In this document: positions 62,951 to 64,000 of the stretch, piece after piece
How the letters are laid out: each line of letters starts with the position of its first letter
How positions within the stretch are numbered: position 1 is the stretch's first letter
Assembly (NCBI GenBank): GCA_036971475.1
Contig: JBAIZL010000006.1
Span: 12,052,705 to 12,116,704 of the forward strand
Reading direction: 5' to 3'
Length of the DNA: 64,000 bases
Origin: Prosapia bicincta
Lineage: Eukaryota; Arthropoda; Insecta; Hemiptera; Cercopidae
Translations under genes and position numbers: made by a program
Notes under the pieces: model-generated
Database searches by the model: none
What the model saw: only the letters and a program-made list of their open reading frames with translations
What the model was told of the DNA's origin: nothing

Positions 62951-63805
62951 TTAAAACAACAACTATCTGATTGGTGGCTTTCAACAAGATAATCTGTAGA
63001 AAACTAACATAACCGAAAAGATCCCTGCGGTGTTAACGATGGTGCTAGAGTCAACATATGAAATTGAAGCACAATGACGTAGCAAAAAAACTTTTTTTGT
63101 ACTATACAATACATGACAGTAACAGCTAGGAAAAATATAGATAAATAATGTGTCCATTGTCTATGTTATTGAAAATGGTAAATTTAAGCGTATTGGCGTA
63201 ATCTGGAAGATTATTAACTTTTCTTTTGTGTATTTAGATACATTGGTCTTTTCACTTAATATTGTTTGTAACAAAAAATCATTTCGTTGTGATATATCTC
63301 ATCCTGTTGTCAATAAAAGACTGCTGTTTTTAGAAGTCCTTTTTTACTAATAATATTATCAATTAATTTAGATTATTATGGATATTTTATTTAGTTTTGG
63401 GTAGTTATTTTTACTCATAACTATTTAAAATTAAAATAGGTTGAATAGTATTATGATTACAATATTTTTTAATTAGTCCATATATTATTATTATTATTTT
63501 ATAATATATTACTATAAATATTTAAAAAAATAATTTAAATGTAATAAAAAAATAGTATCATAGAAATAATGAGAATAGTAAGCATTATGTGTAAAATATA
63601 CAGCCAGTTTAAGTTAAAATCTAGGCTATCCCCGCAAATACAATCGGAGGAAAATCTTTGGAAATGAGTTAACCAGCTTTATAAAACTCTACTTCTTGTT
63701 TTCTCAAAATATTCTCTACTGGACTTTGTACTATATCTCTTTAATCCATCATTATATTTGCATAATAGAAAAGAACGGTTGCATGTCATATATTAACAGG
63801 ATAAC

Positions 63806-63807
<2 letters not shown>
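62951..63807. other. AT-rich DNA, no gene seen
   Basis: A 66-codon frame at 63150-63350 has no recognised domain. Confidence 0.4.

Positions 63808-63846
<39 letters not shown>
63808..63846. repeat. (TA)n microsatellite
   Basis: About 39 bases of TA near the window end; the remaining bases hold nothing recognisable. Confidence 0.93.
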
Positions 63847-63850
<4 letters not shown>

Positions 63851-64000
63851 TAAAATGAAAAGAATATTTGTCAAATTTGAACGTAAATGGGGCTTACATT
63901 TACACCTTGTTTAACCATATTAATTCATTAGTTACTGACTCTTAGTGTTTTTATATTGGTCTAAATATCAAAAAATAAAGTAGTAATTAAATTTGTTTCC

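Overview
The window is strongly AT-rich eukaryotic DNA, dense in (TA)n and (CA/GT)n microsatellites and old transposon copies. I see no confidently assignable host gene. Several things fit an animal, most likely an arthropod: Penelope-like elements (PLEs) with reverse transcriptase and GIY-YIG domains, an LTR element whose Gag start looks arthropod-like, a Helitron helicase relic and a tRNA-derived SINE-like family. I cannot name the species.

Layout. 1-3755: a long dispersed repeat ('family A') containing a 75-bp minisatellite; pieces recur at 18.03-18.55, 40.8 (inverted), 46.5 and 48.16-50.0 kb. 4339-11854: an LTR retrotransposon on the minus strand arranged LTR-internal-LTR-internal-LTR, set directly into a (TA)n tract, with degraded Gag and protease only. 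11.9-15.2 kb: microsatellites and AT-rich DNA. 15170-17143 and 55567-57529: two copies in opposite orientation of a ~1.97-kb solo-LTR-like element. 20.7, 30.5 and 50.9 kb: a SINE-like family. 22.46-23.29 kb: a decayed PLE on the minus strand. 27.4-27.9 kb: a Helitron-type helicase relic. 29.3 kb: a possible Psq-type HTH transposase relic. 34.47-38.18 kb: two tandem copies of one young PLE, the first with a 5' inversion, the second nearly intact. 46.93-48.15 kb: a third PLE lineage. 52222-52572: the best candidate host gene, a small secreted protein with six cysteines in the predicted mature part. 62.72-62.95 kb: a 37-bp minisatellite.

The most coherent system is the PLE family and its RNA. 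Each PLE 3' tail carries a hammerhead-ribozyme-like core (CUGANGA, a hairpin, GAAA or GAAAC, then a short palindrome), with or without protein-coding sequence in front. Most tails run straight into (TA)n tracts, and some occur as outward-facing inverted pairs. The palindromic stem III fits the dimeric hammerheads reported for PLEs. The array suggests many 5'-truncated insertions into TA microsatellites, with self-cleaving RNA ends. All ribozyme calls rest on reading the sequence by eye and were not folded or tested.
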